A stretch of 64,000 nucleotides of DNA from Spongospora subterranea f. sp. subterranea (lineage: Eukaryota; Endomyxa: Phytomyxea; Phytomyxea; Plasmodiophorida): assembly GCA_049724395.1 (NCBI GenBank), contig JAUGWO010000114.1, positions 1 to 64,000 on the forward strand, given 5' to 3'. How positions within the stretch are numbered: position 1 is the first letter of the stretch; each line of letters starts with the position of its first letter. The translations under genes were made by a program, and so were the position numbers. The notes beneath the pieces were generated by a model, which searched no databases, had not been told where the DNA came from, and worked only from the letters and a program-made list of their open reading frames with translations. This document shows positions 11,702 through 23,373 of the stretch, one piece after another.

Positions 11702-13684
11702 TCACATTAGCGAACAAAATGGCCGAGGTTTCTCAGTAGCGACAGGAACCGCGGTTTCGCCGGTTGGAGTAGATATCGCAACGGGATCACTGTGTGCATC
11801 ATCAACAGATTCGTTGGCAGCGGTATCAACGTCTGAGATATCGCCGGGACACAGCGCCGACTCGGCAGATTCAATGACAGCATCGTTTACCGGTTTCGGG
11901 CTGGCTGAACCTGCCGTACAACACGAATCAGTGGACTCGGCATTGCCAGCAACATCAGATGATGTCGCTTGATCGTTGGTTTCCTTCAAACTGGAAGTAG
12001 CTTCTGCTGCGTCAGGTACCGACATGCCGATGTGAGCCTGCTCTTCAACGTTTTGATATTCGGTCTCAACTGGTTCGCAAGCGTAAGTCGATTGGATGTG
12101 TTCAGTTTCGTTATCATAAGTAATTTCATCCTGGTGACACGTGCGGAAGGTTTTTACAGATCCAGGTCTGGAGAAAGAATAGGAAACTGCACTGTTTGCT
12201 GAATCTGGACCTGGATTCGCTTCATATGCCTGAAACACTTTGTGGTCAGCGTGGTTGACGTCCTCAACAATTTCGGCTACTATGGCATCTTGAACATCAG
12301 ATTCGTATGTTTCTTCATCGTCGTCAGTGGTTTCAATCTGCAAGGTCGCGTTGATTTGGATCTCTTCGTTGTCCACTGACTCATGGCATGCAGTCGAGTC
12401 ACGATCAGTTTGTTGTTGTGGCTCAACTTGGGACGATGCAGTAAAAGAAGGAAGGTCATCGACTTTTTCAAGTTGTCCATCTTCCACCGAATCGAACGCA
12501 GAAACAGAGTTTTTTTTAACAACGGAAAGACAATCAGTGGCGTTCTGGCCGTGCCCGACTTCCAAAGATTCGATCGCAGAAAGAGATTCAACTTGAGCAA
12601 CAGAGGAACTATTGCCTGTTGGGATTGGTCCATCTTTTAGAAAATCAATAACAGAAGGAGAGTTATCTTGGGCAACAGAAAGCGAAGTATCGAATTTCTG
12701 GCCTTGCTCATCCTTCATGGATTGGATCACGGAAACAGAGTTATCTTGAACTTGCTCAATTATTTCTGATTCGGTAGGTGAATCTGCTTGATTGCAGTCA
12801 GCATTATCCTCTTCCTGACTTCTGCCTTCCATTGCAGCAATTGAAGACGCAGCTTTGAAACCCTCTAAACACTGATTGTTTTGATTATGAACTCCGTCAA
12901 CGTTTACTGATTCCGATGGCGAAATGGAATCGTCGCAAACTTCTTCTTGCGGATGCTCTTCCGCAATTTGAACAATTGACAAAGCATTCAACTCATCGAC
13001 GATGTCCGAGTTTTGTTCAGCCTCATGTACTGACAATACAGAGGTACCGTGGAATTTTTGCTCTTTCTCAGTTTCCAAAGTTTCCAAAGGCTGATCCATA
13101 ATTCGCTCTGGTTCAACTTCTGTCAATTGATCTGATGTTGGGTTATCAGCAGGTTCAACATTTTCACATTTTTGGTCAACTTCGACTGGTTGAGCGCAGA
13201 AACTCGAACCTTCAAACTGTTCTGTCTCTGTTTTCAAATCATTCGAGAAGGAAACCGAGCTCGCATTGGACTCTGACTGCGCAACCGAATCTGTCATCGT
13301 GATCTCTTCATGGGGTACGCTGCCATCTGATACAGTAGTACGGCCCGCCACGTCCTTGTCTTCGCTTTCCGGAGAGCACTGCGATTCGTCTTGCCCCGCT
13401 TGGTCGGTATATCTGGTGAAAGAGTTGGCATCGTTGGACTCGGTCGTTTCAACGCCCTGAGTATCGATGTGATGGGCACCTTCTTTCTGGCAATGGCCCT
13501 GCATAATCTGGCCTATAGGTATGTCGAGATCTGTCTCAGATTTAGACCGGTCGTCTTCCTCAGGACATTCCGAAACAGCGTTGGCATTTTCCTTTTCCAT
13601 GATATAGGAAACTTGGGATGGATCCGCCTCGTTAACCCCAGCGCGTTGCCCATGCTCCTTGACAAACGAAACCGTAGATTCCAT
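11702..13684 (-). CDS. Long acidic Ser/Glu/Asp/Gln-rich protein with CaaX box
   Basis: Single open frame of 660 codons from the ATG at 13684 (MESTVSFVKEHGQ). Composition is extreme: Glu, Asp, Ser, Val, Gln and Thr dominate, hydrophobic clusters are few, and there are loosely repeated phrases such as SVSVIQSMKDEQGQKF / SPSVIDFLKDG / SLSAIESLEVGHGQ. It therefore looks disordered with degenerate ~30-residue repeats. The last residues are RPFCSLM, a CaaX box with X = Met, the form preferred by protein farnesyltransferase. This suggests a lipid-anchored, membrane-tethered acidic scaffold. No intron needed. Two other frames are also long here, but they are shadows with no coherent content. Confidence 0.8.
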   Translation of the reverse strand: MESTVSFVKEHGQRAGVNEADPSQVSYIMEKENANAVSECPEEDDRSKSETDLDIPIGQIMQGHCQKEGAHHIDTQGVETTESNDANSFTRYTDQAGQDESQCSPESEDKDVAGRTTVSDGSVPHEEITMTDSVAQSESNASSVSFSNDLKTETEQFEGSSFCAQPVEVDQKCENVEPADNPTSDQLTEVEPERIMDQPLETLETEKEQKFHGTSVLSVHEAEQNSDIVDELNALSIVQIAEEHPQEEVCDDSISPSESVNVDGVHNQNNQCLEGFKAASSIAAMEGRSQEEDNADCNQADSPTESEIIEQVQDNSVSVIQSMKDEQGQKFDTSLSVAQDNSPSVIDFLKDGPIPTGNSSSVAQVESLSAIESLEVGHGQNATDCLSVVKKNSVSAFDSVEDGQLEKVDDLPSFTASSQVEPQQQTDRDSTACHESVDNEEIQINATLQIETTDDDEETYESDVQDAIVAEIVEDVNHADHKVFQAYEANPGPDSANSAVSYSFSRPGSVKTFRTCHQDEITYDNETEHIQSTYACEPVETEYQNVEEQAHIGMSVPDAAEATSSLKETNDQATSSDVAGNAESTDSCCTAGSASPKPVNDAVIESAESALCPGDISDVDTAANESVDDAHSDPVAISTPTGETAVPVATEKPRPFCSLM

Positions 13685-14334
13685 TGTTAATAATAAATGT
13701 GATGTAGCGTCCTCCACTGTCCCTAACTCCCTATTGTAGCACAGCGGGTGTTACGGGTTACCGCGCGGACTTCGCTTGCAGTTGCGTCGTGTACAGCTAA
13801 CTGCCTCCAGTGGGCCATATTTCGACCCGCACCTGTACACGCGCACTCATAACAAATGCGTAATGTCTCGTGTCAAATATGTTGGGGACAAGGATGTTTT
13901 CCAAATTAATCACTCCGTTCGGATATAAAGGTCTCACGCACCTTGTTTTGATGCTTTGAAATAAAGGTCTCAGTGATGGTTCTGCACAATCAAATCTCAG
14001 TGCATCCTGCGTTCGCTGTTTCAGAACTTCCAAGGCCAGACGAACTTGTCGACGCTGTCACGGTTTCATTTGATAAAGTGGACAGGGAAAAGTTTAAAGA
14101 AAAGGTCCATTGAAAGATTTTTTTATTCATCACCACTCTGTACATCCTGCTTTGCTTGATGCAAATTTGCAACATCGCATGGTAAATTGTCTGGAAAATC
14201 ACCTTGGCGCCTGAGCCGTTCCTTGCCCATGTGAGGCAGCTTATAATTGTTGCCCCTCTTTACCTTCATGATCTCCATCATGCATTGCAGGAGTGTCAAA
14301 AAAAATGTCATTAAGCTTATCTCTCTCCATTTTA

Positions 14335-15582
14335 TCAAAGGACACCGCCAGAAAGATCATCGATATTCTTGGGTGCTTGTTGGTTCTGGAAAAATTGAAT
14401 TGCACGGAAGAAACCAAGATCCAGAACGTTCAGATCGGGGCTGTTAGTTGGCTGAAAGGTCAATTTAATCTCAAATACATCTTTGCTTGCCTCGTTAATG
14501 AATGCTTCATCTGAAGCGTCAATGTGAGGTCTTGCGTTGTCTTGCTGAATGAAGATCGGTCCTGTCCAAAAACCTGGCCATTTTGAATGAATTGCTGGCA
14601 TGACTTGATCAATCAGGCATTTTCTTATCACCTCTTTGTCGATGGCCTCAATGGGTTTGGTGACCATAGTTCCAACCGGAAGGTTCTTGCTCTTTCTCTT
14701 TGCTGGTTCATGGAAAACGAATGGAAAAATTCCAAGCTTTCCAATGAACCATTGATTTCTGGCTCGGTCTTATCGCGGTCTAGCAACCGCCGCCATAAAC
14801 ATCACCTTTGTGATGTAGCGCTTGGCTTTGCAAGTCCGATGTGGTTCACTCTCATCGGAAGCCAGATAATAACGCTGAGAACTTTGCGTCATGTAAAACC
14901 ATTTCTCATGAATGTGAACAACGAATAATGTCCGTTAAAACTGGGTCGTCATTCGGTGGCACGTTTACAGCAGAGATGTAGAATTTCAATTTTGCCATCT
15001 TATTGGCCTCAGTTAAGAATGGCTTTATATCATTCGAATGCGCCCTCAGAAATCCTTCCTTAATTGAATGCACCGTGGATGCGGATAATATCAAAGCGCA
15101 CGCTAGCGACTAAATATTCAATCGCTGTTGCAGAGGAATCTGTCTGACTTTTTCAGGATCAACGACTTTTATCTTTCGTCCAACCTTTTTTCGTTTGTGT
15201 GAACTCAAGGACTCAAGAAGTCATTCCCTTGCCACTAGTTGTCACACCCTGATCCAAATCCTTCTCACAGTTCTGCGTGAAACGCAAACTTTCCTGAATC
15301 ACTCATCCTCAGGACATTCTCGTATATTACACGACGCTGGTAGTCAGTGAGGTTCTTCTGTCCTTTTCCATCAGCGAACTCCTCAGGAACGATGACGATT
15401 TCCGAGGTTTGCTGCTCGTCGGCTATTTCCTTTGGAGCTCGGCTTAGGTCTCCTGCAGGTGCAGTCATGTTGTCAGGTGCTAGTTCAACAATGACGAGAT
15501 GGCGGAGCCGCTGAAAAATCTCCCATAAACCCCTAGCTTTCAGTTGATCTAATTTTAGAATGAAATGAGCGTCGAGGCTCAA
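14335..15582 (-). pseudogene. Tc1/mariner-superfamily transposase, inactive
   Basis: Read on the minus strand. The N-terminal piece (15265-15582) has LTDYQRRVIYENVLRMSDSGKF, a typical helix-turn-helix start. The middle piece has SNDIKPFLTEANKMAKLKF (about 15030). The catalytic region runs VHIHEKWFYMTQ (about 14910), KAKRYITKVMFMAAVARPR, NRPVGTMVTKPIEAIDKEV, then FIQQDNARPHID and QPTNSPDLNVLDLGFF (about 14400-14530). In relatives the first catalytic Asp sits in an HIDEKWF motif; here it is His (HIHEKWF), so the copy is catalytically dead. The frame also changes between pieces. The second Asp (QQDNARPH) and the following acidic position (NSPDLN) remain. Terminal inverted repeats were not located. 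Confidence 0.85.
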
Positions 15583-15644
15583 AATTTCGTGAGAGGCGCA
15601 CTTGACGCGCGCATCATTTTTCAGTTCTATGATATCGCTAGTGT

Positions 15645-15667
15645 TGAATGCGACACTGTCGCATTCA
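15645..15667. repeat. Near-perfect 23-nt palindrome
   Basis: TGAATGCGACA at 15645 faces TGTCGCATTCA, mismatching only at the centre. A TATAAATA-like stretch follows at about 15674. It sits upstream (5' side) of the dead mariner and could be an element end or a binding site. Confidence 0.6.
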
Positions 15668-16519
15668 GTTTGCTATAAATAACCTTAACCGCGCACTTTA
15701 TTCAAACAGGACCTTTATTTCCGAACGGTATTCAGTCACCTCTTATCAGCAACAACACCAGCCGTTCAAATTGCTGGACATTTTGGCTTTCTTGGTGTTA
15801 TAGTAGAGCTGTGTTCTGTAGGTAGGATGACTGGCAATGCGTTGTTTAGATACACAACATCAGCTTGAAAACACGCCAAAGCAGCGCGGCTACTCCTGGA
15901 GACCGAACAGCGCATTACCGACCTCAACTGCAGAACATAGCTCTACTGGAACACCATTCAAATTCATTCCACCACGCCCCCTCCGCCTCGGCAAGGGCCC
16001 AAAGTAAAAATGCCGGAAACGTTCTGTGGCGATACAGCGAATACATATTTTTACCGCGCAGCCGTCGATTTCCAACAATGGCCAACAAATCGCGTTGCAT
16101 CCGGAAAGTATTCGTAATAGCAAATGATTGTGATCAGCACTGTTTTCCTTTCGTCATAGACCTGCCTGCTATCGCTGTAACGATGACCACTGTAAATCTG
16201 TAACAGAATTAGAGTCATCTATCCAAGTCGTCCTCCTGTAATTCTAGGTTACGTTTTGTGGCTATGGGTAACGTCGTCTTTTCAAGCGCACTTGGTTTGA
16301 AAGGGCTCGTTGAAACGCGAATCAAGTGTCCCGCAGGCTGTGCGAAACTGGCTCAATGCATGACATACATCGTTATGTTTTGTTATGTCGACCCCTGGTA
16401 TCATTATGTCAACACCACTGCGTCATTCCCGTTTGACCGGAATAATTGCGTAAATAACCTCACTCTTCAAATGGCGTGATTATCTCAACTTAACCGGTTT
16501 CAAAGAGTCCGCTTATTCT
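15668..16519. other. No gene seen
   Basis: Spacer between the mariner remnant and PGAP1. A short open stretch at 16258-16479 has two Cys-rich patches but no recognisable family and no splice evidence tying it to PGAP1. Confidence 0.4.
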
Positions 16520-19157
16520 ATGATGATTTTGAAGGACAGAGTTTCGACGGGGATCGCCGCGATATTCTGTATTCTATTCAGTATTGTCATCGTCGGCGTC
16601 TGGATAGTCGCATGCTTCAACGTGTACTCCGACCGTTATATTAGTTCCGCGTATCCTCGATATTGCTCTTTAGCTCCGAATTTCGCCAACTACCATGTAA
16701 GTGTTCGCATCAGTTAAATTGGTCGGAATGGTCTATCGTATTTTGATTACAATGCTAAGTCGAATTGCTCACAGACCATGTTCGAAGCTTCCCAACCTGA
16801 TTATTTCCGGTTGATAAGGATTCGCGACTGTCGATTGGCATCAATGACTCCTCCAACGCCTCACCACATAATTTTATTTGTCCATGGCCATAATGGCGGG
16901 TTCGGGCAAGGTGATGTCTTAGCCTCTGAGTCGGCATTATTATATGCGAAATCCTCTATATGGATCGAGGTTTATGCGTTGGATTTCAGGGAGGGTTCGT
17001 CAGCATTTGACACAGATTTAGCTCTGTCGGAACTGCATTATGTACGGCACTGTATCGGATATCTGGCTCAACTGCATCCTTCATCACGTGTTGCCATTAT
17101 CGCACATAGTATGGGTGGGGTTGTCGCCAGAGCTGCATTATCCACTCCGTTTTCGAACGACGATCGGATTTCTTTGTTGATCACACTCAACTCGCCTCTT
17201 AGATTTCATCCATTTATGAGCGACTTCAGGTCGTCGATTCTGTATGATGCTATTGGGCGTATCAACACGACGTTTCTGTCGATTCTCGGTGGACATCGCG
17301 ACACTCTTATCCCATCATCAATTGGAACTTTTCCTGTTCGTGATAACACAGTATCTTTATTTTCCGCATCTATTCCACATGTGTGGACCGATATGGGGCA
17401 CGACGATGTCATGTCCTGCTCAGACTTATGGACTTCCGTATTTCAGTCCATCGTTCGTTCGACGCAGGCCGCAAACTCTTCTGAGGGTGTTCATCTGCTG
17501 TTGGGCTCCTTACTGGATTCTGATCAGTTTGAATGGTCAAATGTCAGTTCCAAACAGCGATCGCCTATCAGTTTAGAGCCAAACTCAACTGGATTATTTC
17601 CCATCCAATCAGCTGGAATTCATCTACCAACAGCAATAACAGCGATTCATGCCGATCAGCCTTGTCATATGTTGAGATTAGAACAGTGTTCAACGACCAT
17701 GCTCTGCTCAGCTTTGAGCGATAATGGTGTCAAATGGATCGATATTCCTCTGCCTCATCTAGCCGATCACGAACAGTTAAAGCAGCGCGATTTTCTGCCG
17801 GTTCAGCATCACCTACCCGCCATTCAATGTGCCGTGTTAATCGATAAAGAAGTTCACGGTCCTCTGTTGATCTTCACCAATAGTTCCGACGACGCTCACG
17901 TAACTCTTGGTAATTCGTTATCTTTCGCAACGTCGTTTTGGGATTCTCCCATTCGCATTCCTGCAGGTAATCTGGTTGCCGCATTGCACTTTCCCGCATC
18001 CCCTACCCGAACTTGGGATTATGCACTGTGGGAGGGTTTGCTCCCCATTGCTGCGACCCTGATCGTTGATCGTGTCGGCGGAGGTGCAGACGTCGATGAT
18101 GCTTCGCTGTTTAACGAATCCATTCGTATCGCCACCGATTCTGCGTCGCCCATTGAATCTCGCTGGTACCATAATGCCGAGTCCTCTGATCACTGGTCGA
18201 TTTCGGTCTCGTTTCATCCCACTGCCTCTCACACCATGTCTGGCTACATGATCTTATCGCCTCTCTACTCGTACGAAATCGGCCTGAAAGTTGACATCAT
18301 AACCAGTTTAGGTACTGGATTCCGTTCAGCTGGTATGCTGTCATTAATTGGTCCGTTAATGGCTATCCTTTTCTACCGGCTATCTGGTCTTCCTTATCCA
18401 ATCCTCGTGTCCCTTTCTGTTCTGCCCTTATCTTCTTGGGCGTTTTTCATCGTGAATGGTGAATTCGACGCGAAATCATCATCTTCTTCATTTGGGCTGA
18501 TTTTGGATGTATTTTTGTATTGGTTAGCACAATCTTTATTGATTGTTGTGACCATGTTCATCAAATTGTGTCGTTTGATTGACTTTTCACCCAACATCGC
18601 AATGAAAAGCGGATATAGCTCAAGAAATCTGCTTGTAATTGTGACCACATTCACTGCGCTGTGTTTCGTTGGTGGCCCTTGGGCATGCGTTGCCGCTGTT
18701 TGGGATCAGAGCTGTAATCGCACTATGGCGACCAACCCATACCCCGCAATCCAACATCGATATTGTCACAATTTATTATCTTGTGGTGGTGCTGAAATCA
18801 ACAGCGTTTCTAGCTGTTATCAGGCGAATTCTCACAAGCCATTGGTGGTGGGTGATAAGCGTAGCCGATTTAGGTCCAGGAATCGGAAGTATGAGCGGCA
18901 GAGACAGCTTTCTAGCTGCCCCTATTCTAGCCCACCTGCTGGTGATTCTCTATGGATCCATCTATCAGCACGACGTCAGTTCATCTCCCTGGATACGGAT
19001 GTGCATGTTTATCACGTGTTTATTGACAATAACTGTTGGTAATCGCGTTTATGAACTGGTTTTGTCGTGTTCACTCGTTGCATGTTATTTCCTCATTGAC
19101 GATCTATCAAGAAAGGCTGCAGGATGGAGAAATCATGTATTACTTCATCATAAGTGA
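16520..19157 (+). CDS. GPI inositol-deacylase, PGAP1/Bst1 family
   Basis: ER membrane lipase-like enzyme that removes the acyl chain from the GPI inositol so anchored proteins can leave the ER. Exon 1 (16520-16696) encodes an N-terminal membrane anchor, AAIFCILFSIVIVGVWIVAC. A 78-nt phase-0 intron follows, then exon 2 from 16775. The lipase core has FVHGHNGGFGQ, the oxyanion-side motif, and VAIIAHSMGGVVARAAL with the nucleophile Ser in HSMGG (about 17105). The C-terminal third has several hydrophobic segments (18290-19130), as in PGAP1. Near 18680 the frame moves to one that continues to 19157; a 40-nt GTGGCC...CAGAG intron would keep it open, giving VLKSTAFLAVI and a final KAAGWRNHVLLHHK. 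Family certain; the last intron is tentative. Confidence 0.9.
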
Positions 19158-19559
19158 TGAAAAATATTTATGTTTATATAATTTATCGTGTCATTACCAA
19201 AGTCAGTTATATATTGAAATGATAACAAATTCCGGTTCAGCCACCACCCAGCCACCACCCTGGCGACACATATGAACTTCGGATCGTCCATCAAGGATTT
19301 TGAGTTCAATGATTTATGCAGTGTACGTTCCCAGGTTGCAAGGGACTGCTGAGTTTTCATCTCGCTTGTTGTCGCATGCGTTTAACCCCAGAGTGTCTTA
19401 AACACTGATTGTTATGCTTGCAACGACTCCCTACACATTCCAACGGTAAAACCCGAAATACGGAGTGGTTTAATAATTGACATATTTGGGAATAGGTCGA
19501 GCGGTACGGTGGGACAAGGGCTGCAGACACTCCCCTTTTGAATGAATTGAGCAAAGTAA

Positions 19560-21060
19560 TAGAAAAAGGATCATGAGGACTCGTTTTCAGAAACTTTCTC
19601 ACCGTCGAAGGTACATCTTCAACCATTAAAGTACATGGTTCCCATGTAAAATCGGACGATCCTTTCCAGAAACTAGGACTTCAGGCTCGCCTGAAATCGG
19701 ATTCTTGCTAATATAGGTTATTTGCTCGATCATGTAAAATCCATTCGTGGGAGAGATATTTTCAAAAACGTCCAGCCGTCATTTTCAGGCTGGCATCGTC
19801 TTAATACTGAGACGTTGAGCATGTACACATCGGCAGACCCGTAGTCAGATCACGAACAACCTAAATGTGATGAGTCACGATGTCCACGATTTGCGATGGT
19901 CCTGACAATTGTACTGAGACTTTCGACGCTTTTGTTGATTGTTTTGCAACAAGGACGTAATCGCTTACAGCAAAGTATGTTTCGACCTGGTCTTGTGTTG
20001 GTCGCAGATGAGAAATGCGATTTGAGGCTTCCTTGTGAATTTCATCCATCGCATCAACCAAGGAACTGGTAAGTCGCTAAGCGAGCCGGCGTAATCGGAA
20101 TTTCGAGAACCTGGTCGAGGCGTGATAGGAAAATGCTTGTCATGAGATTAGTAGGCTCCAGACCTGTGAATATGGTGACAGGAGTGAATCCAATGCGAGG
20201 TCGAACTATCTGGTTAATCACCATATTTACCAAAGGAATCCGACTTGGCCAATCTTGGAACGGTAGAGCGAATTCGGATAGTAATGATTTCAATAATAAC
20301 CGATTGTGGCGGTTGACGACCTCAACAGTGCCATCAAGCCCATGGAGTATAGGTGGTGACGAAATGCTGTTAATATGTAGATGAGCACACAGTTCCTCAA
20401 CTGCTTGATTCTTGAAATGTCAAACGTGTTGGAAAACGATCCCAAATCTTTTGGATCAAATCAGACCATCGACCACTGTGAAATGTTCAGCAGCTTCGCA
20501 GAATTGTTTTTTCCGAGGTTTTCCAGATGTCACCACGAGAATGAGCGGGAGTTTTGATTCAGGAAATCAAAATATCATCATGTGGATAAATGTTGTGCTC
20601 TCCGATGAATGATCGTTGTGAATTCGGATTTCCATCACGGATGGCCAATGAAAATCAGCGGCAATCTTATCATCTTGGGCGATGCGAGAAATACTGAGCC
20701 ACAGACACACCCCAGCGAGTGCTTCGATCCGGCCAAAACATTGTCCCCACCAGATATGTGTTCAATTCAATAATCAAGATCGTTGATCTGCAGTTTCCAT
20801 GCAGGGCGGTCCGCGTCATTCTCTCGGTGTACTCGGAATGCAGTTCTGGCACCCAGAAATCCTCGACATGTCCCATTGTTCGCCAGGCGCCATTGACACT
20901 TTTTAACGTGTCGGCAACAATCGGTTGATTGGTGAACTAAGGCCTCAGCTCCATCGACACACCGCGATGATTGGGCCGATCGCTCATATTCCTCGACATG
21001 ATCTCAAAACCTGGGTTCAAAATTGATCGCGACCGCTTCGGCGACATTTATTGTCATCAT
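19560..21060 (-). mobile_element. Ty3/Gypsy fossil: integrase to chromodomain
   Basis: Old LTR-retroelement remnant on the minus strand, broken in several places. Parts in order: integrase core-like segments (about 20.9-20.5 kb), an integrase C-terminal stretch with SLLSEFALPFQDWPSRIPL (about 20.3 kb), and a chromodomain-like end with FTWEPCTLMVEDVP (about 19.6 kb). This matches chromovirus-type Metaviridae. No gag, protease, reverse transcriptase or terminal repeats seen. It resembles the integrase part of the element at 58.4-60.8 kb. Confidence 0.7.
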
Positions 21061-21208
21061 CGATAAGCGCTTTGGTGTTTCAGCTCAAAAACAAGACGAA
21101 TTTGCCGAAAAAAAAATCATTTTGGCGATCGGTCACTGTATCCTCATATGAGTTAGATTGTATTTCAGTCTTGATCGTATCGCTAAACCATTAGATAAAG
21201 GGGCGATT

Positions 21209-21697
21209 CTAATCCACCACCTTCACCAGACACGCCCAGCATTTGCACTTGCCGCCGCGCGCGTCCAGCTCCTTCTTGGGGCACTTGGCGGTTGCCGATC
21301 CCTCGTCGCCCACACCTCCTTCAGGGATGTAGCATTGGCTCCGTTTGGCGACCGGCTGTAGGTTCGACGTGGCCTGTTTCAGCACCCAATGATCGCATTC
21401 CGAACGACATTTCGAGTTGAACGTGTCTTGAGCGCCGGCGCAAAGCCGAGAGTTCCAAAGGCGTCCTTCGCCTTGAGCACATCCAACGACTGTGATCTCT
21501 TTAGCGCCAGATGGGCAAGTACCCCCATCTGGCTTTCTGAGCTCGGTTATTGGCGCTAATCCTATTGTGGTTAGATAGCTGGTATTGTAGGTCTGGCTGG
21601 CGCCGCGTTCGTTAACAACCACCAGACCAGCACCAGAACCTAACGCGATCACCGCCACAAGGACCAGGAGGGATGGAGTTGGGGATCGCGACCACAT
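21209..21697 (-). CDS. Cys-rich secreted or type II membrane protein, unknown family
   Basis: Single frame of 162 codons from the ATG at 21697 (MWSRSPTPSLLVLVAVIALG). The first ~30 residues are a signal peptide or signal anchor. The remainder carries about 12 cysteines, spaced as GTCPSGAKEI, VGCAQGEGRLW, LCAGAQDTFNSKCRSECDHW, SQCYIPEGG and GKCKCWACLVKVVD. This suggests a disulfide-bonded extracellular domain. No family recognised. An upstream in-frame extension begins with a non-ATG codon, so the internal ATG is preferred. It ends 880 bp from eL6 and runs the opposite way. Confidence 0.65.
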   Translation of the reverse strand: MWSRSPTPSLLVLVAVIALGSGAGLVVVNERGASQTYNTSYLTTIGLAPITELRKPDGGTCPSGAKEITVVGCAQGEGRLWNSRLCAGAQDTFNSKCRSECDHWVLKQATSNLQPVAKRSQCYIPEGGVGDEGSATAKCPKKELDARGGKCKCWACLVKVVD

Positions 21698-22103
21698 GTT
21701 ATCAGTTCGTGATTGGCATTGGCCGGCCGGTTCCAATAGGGACCAGGATCGGAACTTGGGGCGGAATTCGGAGGTTGATCGGATTCATATGAATCAGAAT
21801 AGATATCCTACAGTGGACGTGTTCCTTCTTATAGTATAATGTGGCTCATTCACTGTTTTCATGATTGCGATCAATGGCAAACGAAATATAGCAGGGCGAC
21901 AACGGTCATGGCTGTACTAGCCCATATTTAGAATCTGGCGACAAAATGATAAATGGCGGGGCAGCAATGCTGATCGTGAAACTCGAACATCAGGAACGGT
22001 CTAAACATCGTCCCTGGACATTTGGAATTCAAACACGTTTTTCTCGTCGTGTTTGTGAATTGGAATACTATATGCCATACTCTCTAATATTGTGAGTTGG
22101 GGA

Positions 22104-22121
22104 AGTCCGTCACGGAGTCCG
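22104..22121 (+). promoter_or_regulatory. Shared ribosomal-protein-gene motif, eL6 copy
   Basis: AGTCCGTCACGGAGTCCG lies 71 nt before the eL6 ATG. The eL27 gene has the same 18-mer with one change, 55 nt before its ATG, and CTAATAT precedes both (by 13 and 20 nt). A possible 5'-UTR intron donor (GTGAGT at 22092) means the site could be transcribed. Confidence 0.55.
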
Positions 22122-22192
22122 GTGGGTGGCAAGTGGGGCGGCAACCCACCCCTGCACGGGATCGCAGTTCAACGACATCAGATCGTGGCGTG

Positions 22193-22876
22193 ATGGTGAA
22201 GGCTAGCATGAAGACCTGCTCCCGCAACACCCAGCTGTCCAAGGGCGTCATGGCGCTATCCAGGACGGCCATGTTCAAGAAGTCCCATCGTTGGTCCACG
22301 AAGAAGGGCGCCGTCGCTCCCCAGGCGGCGAAACCCGAGCCAGTTGCGGCGGCCAAAGAGCCCCGTTTCTACTCGGCCGATCGGGTGATTAAGAAGCTCC
22401 CTAGCCGTCGTTCCAAGCAGAACCCAACCAAGCTCCGTTCCAGTATCACCCCCGGAACAGTTATGATCATGTTGGCCGGGCGGTTCAAGGGCAAACGCGT
22501 CGTCTTCGTGAAGCAGCTGAAATCCGGCCTGTTATTGGTCACCGGCCCATTCCATCTTAACGGTGTCCCGTTGCGTCGGGTGTCTCAGGCGTATGTCCTG
22601 GCCACCTCCACCAAAATCGACATCGCCAACGTCGACGCATCCAAGGTCGACGACGCGTTCTTCGCCAAGTCCGAACAGGCGGCGACGAAGGAGTCCGACG
22701 AGTTCTTCGGCGCCGAGAAGGAGGAGAAGAAGGTCTCGTCAGAGACCAAAGCCATTCAGAAGGAGGTTGACGCCGCCGTTATGTCGTCTATCGGCAAGAA
22801 CACCGTTATGAAATCATACCTTCGTGCTCGGTTCAGCTTGACGAAAGGCCAGTTCCCGCATTTGATGAAGTTCTAA
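22193..22876 (+). CDS. 60S ribosomal protein eL6
   Basis: Structural protein of the large cytosolic ribosomal subunit. The ATG at 22193 starts MVKASMKTCSRNTQLSKG; no ATG lies upstream in this frame. The mid-region has RRSKQNPTKLRSSITPGTVM and LAGRFKGKRVVFVKQL, the SH3-like core with the GRFKGKRVVF signature. This is followed by GLLLVTGPFHLNGVPLRRV, and the C terminus is YLRARFSLTKGQFPHLMKF, diagnostic for eL6. Length 227 residues, between yeast and human forms. Base composition is richer in GC than in the flanking accessory DNA, as expected for a highly expressed gene. Coding exon appears uninterrupted; GTGAGT at 22092 and ATCGCAG at 22161 could bound a 5'-UTR intron. Confidence 0.95.
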   Translation: MVKASMKTCSRNTQLSKGVMALSRTAMFKKSHRWSTKKGAVAPQAAKPEPVAAAKEPRFYSADRVIKKLPSRRSKQNPTKLRSSITPGTVMIMLAGRFKGKRVVFVKQLKSGLLLVTGPFHLNGVPLRRVSQAYVLATSTKIDIANVDASKVDDAFFAKSEQAATKESDEFFGAEKEEKKVSSETKAIQKEVDAAVMSSIGKNTVMKSYLRARFSLTKGQFPHLMKF

Positions 22877-23373
22877 TCATCGACATTCGGGAATTAATCA
22901 CAACTTATATCATCGTCTCGCTAAAAATACAAACCGCTTTATCTCTATAACAAATCAATCAATAGATTTCACGACTTTGGGTTTCAGTGGATATCTGTGG
23001 GAGAAGTGATAGGATTGGGGGCGGAAGGGGATGGCGATAGCAAATATCTGTCCGATTATTGAGCAGCGATCGGCTGTACCCAGTTGATCGATGTATTATC
23101 TTCTCCCTTGGGCACACGCTTCTCACCTTCTTCATTGTTCCTGGATCGGCATTGCCTTCAAACCACACAATCGCGTATCTGATTCACGAGAGAGAGAGAG
23201 AGGGAGACAGAGACTGATCAACAAATAGCGGTTTTCATCAACAAGTTTGAGATCGTCTCCTTTACCATATCCCGAAAAATATGAACAGTCCGTTTCGCCA
23301 TCTCGATCGCGATGGTCAATCTGATTGGGGTTTATTGTGAACAGGAGGGAAAGGTGCAGCACCTCAGTCCGCT

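Noticed and set aside
22097-22192. N-terminal extension of eL6 starting upstream of 22193
   Set aside because: The extension has no ATG, holds the shared promoter-like motif and is not similar to any eL6; the ATG at 22193 gives a normal start.
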